A stretch of 27,242 nt of DNA from a virus: the IMG/VR virus record IMGVR_UViG_3300049846_000454, positions 1 to 27,242 of that record, one strand, 5' to 3'. Position 1 is the first letter of the stretch; each line of letters starts with the position of its first letter. A model generated the notes under the pieces. The model was not told where the DNA came from and searched no databases. It was given only the letters and a program-made list of their open reading frames with translations. A program made the position numbers and the translations under genes. Positions 23,378-27,242 of the stretch are shown one piece after another.

Positions 23378-24259
23378 ATGGCCCTGATGTACCCCGCCGG
23401 GTTCACCTTCCTCGACTCAAACGGCAACCCCGTGGCGTCTGGCTCCGTCGCCTTTTATAGCACCGGAACCCAGACCCTCAAAGCCATTTACACGGACAAG
23501 GATTTGACCATCGCGGCCACGAACCCGTTTGACCTCGATGCCAGCGGGCGGTTCAGTCAAAACCTGTACGGATCGGGGGATTACAGCGTTGAGTGCTTCA
23601 ATTCGGCGGACGTAAGCGTTTTTTCTTTTGACGACGTATTCGGCATTGAGCCTGCCGACGTTGCTGAGGTTACTAGACTTCCGGCGACCGATAACGCGGT
23701 CAATCTCGGGTCGGGGGCAAAACGGTACGCCAACCTTTATTCGGTCAACGTCTCTGCGACCTCGGTAACGACCACAACGATGACTGCCACCGGCGCGGTA
23801 TCGGGTTCGGACATCACAGCTTCGGGAAAGGTTCTGGTTGGAACAACCCGTCAGGTTGTGAGCGGGACAGGCTCGCCAGAGTCCTCTGTAACCGCCCCGA
23901 TGGGATCGCTGTATCTCAGGACCGACGGTGCATCGGATACCACGCTCTACGTCAAAACCTCTGGATCAGGAAATACCGGCTGGCAGGCGGTTTACACCAA
24001 CGTATTGACGACCTCGACAACCTGGGACGTTGGAAGCCTCGCGGATGGGGCAGGGGAAACGAAATCGGGGATCACTGTAACTGGCGCTGCTCTGGGTGAT
24101 TTCGTCGACGCAAGCCTATCCGTAGATATTCAGGGAATGATCCTGACGGCGTGGGTGAGTTCCGCCAATACCGTGGCCGCGCGAATCCAGAACGAAACCG
24201 GAAGCGGGCCGATTGACCTTGCCTCTGCAACCCTTCGCATTCGAGTGAGGAAGGCGTAA
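23378..24259 (+). CDS. Tail fibre with phage head-binding-like N-terminal domain
   Basis: 293 residues from ATG 23378. Residues ~1-92 form a beta-rich attachment domain (YPAGFTFLDSNGNPVASGSV, YTDKDLTIAATNPFDLDASG) that is repeated at the start of the next gene. The middle (residues ~95-165) is Ser/Thr-rich and fibre-like. A segment APMGSLYLRTDGASDTTLYV (~172-191) is a common phage fibre unit, followed by a C-terminal beta domain of ~90 residues. This looks like a virion fibre that shares its docking surface with the neighbouring tailspike. No enzyme motif. Function as host-binding or base fibre is inferred. Confidence 0.75.
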   Translation: MALMYPAGFTFLDSNGNPVASGSVAFYSTGTQTLKAIYTDKDLTIAATNPFDLDASGRFSQNLYGSGDYSVECFNSADVSVFSFDDVFGIEPADVAEVTRLPATDNAVNLGSGAKRYANLYSVNVSATSVTTTTMTATGAVSGSDITASGKVLVGTTRQVVSGTGSPESSVTAPMGSLYLRTDGASDTTLYVKTSGSGNTGWQAVYTNVLTTSTTWDVGSLADGAGETKSGITVTGAALGDFVDASLSVDIQGMILTAWVSSANTVAARIQNETGSGPIDLASATLRIRVRKA

Positions 24260-26206
24260 ATGCTTTTGTTCCCGGCTGGCTATCAGTTCTGCGACATCAA
24301 CGGGGACCCCGTGGCAAGCGGGACCGTGACTTTCTACGCGACAGGCACCACGAGTTACCAGACTATCTACAGCGACCCGGATTTGACCATCCAAGCGGCT
24401 AACCCGATCAGTCTGGACGCAGCAGGGCGGTTTGCCAGTTCGATCAATGTTTACGGGACCGGGACGTATACCGTACTGGTTAAGGACGCCACGGCGGCGA
24501 CAGTTTTTAGCCGTGACGATGTGTTCGGCTGGGGTGATGGCACGCCTTACTACCGGCGCTCTGACGAGGAAATTTCCGCTGGAGTTATCCCGTCCGACTA
24601 TCAACGCATCCCCGGCGACATCCGCCGATATGGAGCTCTGGTTGACGGAAGCGCCGACGACACCGACGCATGGACCGCAGCCGTATCAATCGGCATCAAC
24701 ATTTACACCCCGGCAGGAACAACGCGGGTCGATCCTGACGTTATTAACCTGAAAAGCGGGGTTCGCCTGTACGGCGATGGGTGGTCCTCGATCATCAAGC
24801 CCAATTCCGCCGGGAAGATCATCAAGAATGAGAATTGGAACACCACGACCCGGAACACCGACATTTGCATTGAAGATTTATGCGTAGATTCCACCGGGTA
24901 CACAGGTTCGGCAATCCCGACGATCCAACTCAAATACGTCAAGTATGGGAAGGTTCGTAACGTCAAGGTGATCGAGCCTGCGAGTCAGGGAATACTGATC
25001 GCTGGTTACTATACGGGCGGGGTCCATTACCCAAGCGAATATTGCAAGGTCGAGAACTGCCTGATTGATGGCAGCAAGGGAACCGGGGTCACGTTTTTCG
25101 GTGAAACGAAGTATTGCACCAGCATCGGCAATACCGTCGTCAACCACAAAGACGACGCTTTCGCTTTTGACGCCGAGGCTAGTACGGCGTGCTATGGCAA
25201 TAAGAGCATCGGGGACACGTCATACAACGGCACCGAGAACGATCCTGCGGCGGGCGGCAGGGGCATCGAAATCGGCGGGCAGCTTGGTTTCGTATGCACC
25301 GGATTCTCTACCAGGAACCTCGCCTCTAGCGGGATCGTTCTGGAATACGGCACGGGCGGATCTACAGCCTGCTCTGACGTGACCATCACTGGCTTTACGA
25401 TCATCGGGGCCGGGACGCTCGACAGCGACGCGGATTCCATCGGCTACGGCATCAACATCGGACGATGTGACGGGTTAACCCTCTCATCTGGCCGGGTGAC
25501 GGGATCGCAGGATCACGGCGTACACGTAGCCACTACTGCTACGAAGGTCTCGATTGATAACGTGACCGCTGCGAGCAACGGCGGATGCGGCTTCAACGTC
25601 ACGGGGCCTGGGACGTTGGTCACGAACTGCGACGCCTACAGCAACCAGCAGCACGGAATTTTCATCAACGACGCCGACTATTGCGAAGTACTTGGCAATA
25701 CATGCTTCAGCAACGGCATAAACACGGGCGCAGAGTACGACGGAATCAAGGCGCAGAACTCGGACTATATCCAGGTCAACAACAACCACTGCTACGACGT
25801 AGGCGGCTCGCCGACCCAGAACAACGGGGTATTTTTGACCAACTGCGACCGCGCGGACATGTCGTGGAACCTCGCTCACGGTAACGCCACCGAGCAAATC
25901 CTCCCGCAAAATTTTGGCCCCAGCACAGACTGCGACTACATCACTATGCGGGGCAACATCCTCGATCCAGGGGCGTCGCTCAAGGGTACGGCTACCATCG
26001 CGAACGGGCAGAGCAACGTCACCGTGACCAACGCCAACGTGACTCTCGGGTCGGTAATCTCGATCATCCCGACCAATGCCACGATGGCGGCGGCGGTTGC
26101 TGCGGCGAATGGGATGCACGTGACGAAGTTGAATAAAACGTCCTTCACCGTGACCGTTACCACTGCCCTCGGTGCGGATGGCACGTTCGACTGGATGATT
26201 ACCTAG
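24260..26206 (+). CDS. Tailspike, beta-helix (pectate-lyase-like)
   Basis: 648 residues, starting directly after the previous stop with GAGGAAGG 5 nt upstream. Residues ~1-93 repeat the attachment domain of the preceding gene. YGALVDGSADDTDAW (residues ~125-139) is the entry motif of pectate-lyase-like right-handed beta-helices, and ~150-560 show regular short strands and Asn/Cys ladders (CKVENCLIDGSKGTGV, CEVLGNTCFSNG). The C-terminal ~75 residues (GTATIANGQSNVTVTN to FDWMIT) match the compact C-terminal domain found at the end of many phage spikes. Probably a polysaccharide-binding or -degrading receptor protein; catalytic residues not identified. Its last 8 nt overlap the convergent - strand gene. 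Confidence 0.87.
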   Translation: MLLFPAGYQFCDINGDPVASGTVTFYATGTTSYQTIYSDPDLTIQAANPISLDAAGRFASSINVYGTGTYTVLVKDATAATVFSRDDVFGWGDGTPYYRRSDEEISAGVIPSDYQRIPGDIRRYGALVDGSADDTDAWTAAVSIGINIYTPAGTTRVDPDVINLKSGVRLYGDGWSSIIKPNSAGKIIKNENWNTTTRNTDICIEDLCVDSTGYTGSAIPTIQLKYVKYGKVRNVKVIEPASQGILIAGYYTGGVHYPSEYCKVENCLIDGSKGTGVTFFGETKYCTSIGNTVVNHKDDAFAFDAEASTACYGNKSIGDTSYNGTENDPAAGGRGIEIGGQLGFVCTGFSTRNLASSGIVLEYGTGGSTACSDVTITGFTIIGAGTLDSDADSIGYGINIGRCDGLTLSSGRVTGSQDHGVHVATTATKVSIDNVTAASNGGCGFNVTGPGTLVTNCDAYSNQQHGIFINDADYCEVLGNTCFSNGINTGAEYDGIKAQNSDYIQVNNNHCYDVGGSPTQNNGVFLTNCDRADMSWNLAHGNATEQILPQNFGPSTDCDYITMRGNILDPGASLKGTATIANGQSNVTVTNANVTLGSVISIIPTNATMAAAVAAANGMHVTKLNKTSFTVTVTTALGADGTFDWMIT

Positions 26207-26429
26207 CGGTAGGGTAGGTGCTTCGCCACCTAGAAAGTTCCTCTCCGCACGAACCTTCCGCCGTTATGACAATCATTGGTCGCGGGGCTTCGTGGGGTAG
26301 ACTCATTCGCAAGCCGCTAACCGGAAACGGGTCGAGATAGTTTTCGTTCCAGTCGTCCGACAAAACATCAACGTCCCCGTGTTCCTCAACCGCAGCCCTA
26401 AGCAAGTCGATCAGTTCGGACGCTTTCAC
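26199..26429 (-). CDS. Small hypothetical protein
   Basis: 76 residues from GTG 26429, chosen because a perfect AGGAGG lies 7 nt upstream and the start overlaps the upstream stop as GTGA; the frame's longer extension runs through the upstream gene. Helical N-terminus KASELIDLLRAAVEEHGDVDV, an acidic segment DDWNENYLDPF, then a beta stretch PRPMIVITAE. The layout recalls short phage early proteins that start with an ASELI-type helix. No known function. Last of the - strand block, converging on the tailspike gene. Confidence 0.7.
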   Translation of the reverse strand: MKASELIDLLRAAVEEHGDVDVLSDDWNENYLDPFPVSGLRMSLPHEAPRPMIVITAEGSCGEELSRWRSTYPTAR

Positions 26430-26911
26430 TCTCGATCCTCCTTCAGCGCGCGGATGGCAGCCGTTGCGTCCCACTCTGCGTAGTCCTCTCCTGTTCCGCC
26501 CTTGTGTCCGCACTCGCGGAAGAAATGGAAGGCAGCCGCTTCCGCGCACCGCTCGATGATCTGGTCGCGCTCCTTCCGCAGCCTCGTAATTTCTTCCGGC
26601 CACGTAGTCGCCTCTGTATCTGTCGGCTTCAATGCAATGTAGATTGCCCCAATCATAGATCGTAGCCGCTGGACCTCGGCGCGCGCTTCGTGCCTTTCCC
26701 GCTTTGCTGTCAGCATCCTTTCAGTCAGGGCATCGAGGTAGTCTTCAAGCCGCTCGACCTCGTCGCGGCGATTCCACGCTGCCCCCGCCTCCTGCGGGGA
26801 ATCGAATTTGCGGGTTTGCAGCCCGCAGCCGACGCACTCTGCGCGAACGCGAGCGCCATAAAAGAACTCTGCGGCGTCAGCGCAGACCGGGCACGGTTTC
26901 AGGTCACTCAC
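26426..26911 (-). CDS. Lar-like restriction alleviation zinc-ribbon protein
   Basis: 161 residues from GTG 26911, which overlaps the methyltransferase stop as GTGA; ATG 26923 is an alternative start. The N-terminal LKPCPVC (Cys7, Cys10), the CVGC pair (Cys26, Cys29) and the AAWNRR end (residues ~44-49) match the Lar restriction-alleviation family, which in coliphage and Rac prophage context relieves type I restriction. The rest is a charged coiled coil (~50-90), then a KERDQIIERCAEAAA helix common in phage proteins with an N-terminal Lar domain. Lies next to a DNA methyltransferase, which fits an anti-restriction role. The Lar domain is clear; activity is inferred. Confidence 0.8.
   Translation of the reverse strand: MSDLKPCPVCADAAEFFYGARVRAECVGCGLQTRKFDSPQEAGAAWNRRDEVERLEDYLDALTERMLTAKRERHEARAEVQRLRSMIGAIYIALKPTDTEATTWPEEITRLRKERDQIIERCAEAAAFHFFRECGHKGGTGEDYAEWDATAAIRALKEDRE
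26437..26442 (-). promoter_or_regulatory. Strong ribosome binding site
   Basis: Perfect AGGAGG on the - strand, 7 nt before GTG 26429; it fixes the start of the 76-residue gene. Confidence 0.8.
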
Positions 26912-27242
26912 CTCTGCCCCCATTTCCTCGTCTCCGGCCCGCTCGGCAGCTGCTCGAGCGGCTTCCGGCCGGCGTCGATCAGGCCGGTCGTGTCGAGATA
27001 TGCCATTACGAACTCCGCCGCGACTTGCGGAACGATTGCATTGCCGTAGCCCCGCAGGAGTCCCACTCGGCCGGATACCCCATGAGCCAGCGGCTCAATG
27101 CCGGGTTCAATGCGCCGCGCTTTTCCGTCTCCGCAGGGAATCCAGATCGCCCCGTCCCAAGATCGCCGCGCGCCTGGTCCGTCAGCGAGTAGCCCGCGTT
27201 CGCGTTGCTCTGGTCGGTGTTCCTCGAGCCCGCCGATTTCGC
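26908..27242 (-). CDS. DNA (cytosine-5) methyltransferase, C-terminal part (cut by window edge)
   Basis: On the - strand the frame is open from the window edge to a TGA at 26910-26908, about 110 codons with no start needed. The sequence AIWIPCGDGKARR (near 27145-27100), then HGVSGRVGLLRGYGNAIVPQ ending near 27025, contains GNAIVP (27045-27028), motif X of C5-cytosine methyltransferases, and the ending AAEFVMAYLDTTG. Phage-encoded Dcm-like enzymes commonly end in this way. The catalytic PCQ and ENV motifs must lie outside the window. It would methylate phage DNA against host restriction. Overlaps the next gene by GTGA. Confidence 0.85.
   Translation of the reverse strand, partial: EIGGLEEHRPEQRERGLLADGPGARRSWDGAIWIPCGDGKARRIEPGIEPLAHGVSGRVGLLRGYGNAIVPQVAAEFVMAYLDTTGLIDAGRKPLEQLPSGPETRKWGQR

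Noticed and set aside
26215-26232. 6-bp hairpin (TAGGTG / CACCTA) after the tailspike gene, as a possible terminator.
   Set aside because: The stem is short and no T-run follows on either strand. It lies inside the coding part of the - strand gene.
26690-27192. Two + strand open frames over the methyltransferase/Lar region.
   Set aside because: The - strand frames show conserved motifs (GNAIVP, LKPCPVC, CVGC, AAWNRR); the + strand frames show none and are Arg/Pro-rich.

Overview
The window is the late (virion) region of a tailed bacteriophage or prophage with a P22-like (short-tailed, podovirus-type) virion. It runs mostly on the + strand, with a short early-type block on the - strand at the right edge. 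The support is a run of recognisable P22-family genes in the order terminase small subunit, terminase large subunit, portal, scaffold, coat, gp4-like tail factor, gp10-like stabilisation protein and three ejection-type proteins. Base composition is moderately GC-rich, and Shine-Dalgarno starts with GTG/ATG use suggest a proteobacterial host. I cannot name the host or the phage. No integrase, repressor, tRNA, CRISPR array or IS element is visible.

Layout. 1-4222: the tail of a holin-like membrane protein, then a beta-helix adhesin, two further beta-rich structural proteins and a small fibre-tail adaptor-like protein. 4222-7731: terminase small subunit, terminase large subunit and portal. 7703-9337: an ADP-ribosyltransferase-domain protein placed between portal and scaffold. 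9393-12136: scaffold and P22-type coat, with an antisense HNH endonuclease wedged exactly between them. 12212-14335: a tightly coupled cargo cassette of glycosyltransferase-like, SAM methyltransferase and radical SAM/SPASM genes, behind a strong hairpin after the coat gene. 14343-19553: gp4-like, gp10-like and five tail or neck structural genes where P22 has its tail needle gene. 19601-23269: three ejection-type proteins. A possible 57-residue antisense membrane protein and a clear terminator follow. 23378-26206: two adhesins that share a duplicated N-terminal domain. 26199-27242 (- strand): a small unknown gene, a Lar-like zinc-ribbon protein and the C-terminal part of a cytosine-C5 DNA methyltransferase cut by the window edge.

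How it fits together. TerS/TerL pump DNA through the portal into a procapsid built from coat and scaffold. The gp4/gp10-like proteins close the portal vertex, ejection proteins are stored for delivery, and several beta-helix or fibre proteins bind the host. Many adjacent genes overlap by ATGA, GTGA or TGATG, so translation is probably coupled along the late transcript. Three additions to the P22 plan stand out: the ADP-ribosyltransferase, which may be packaged or injected to modify host proteins; the three-enzyme cassette next to the coat gene, which may modify capsid, tail or host surface; and the methyltransferase plus Lar-like pair, which is probably anti-restriction.
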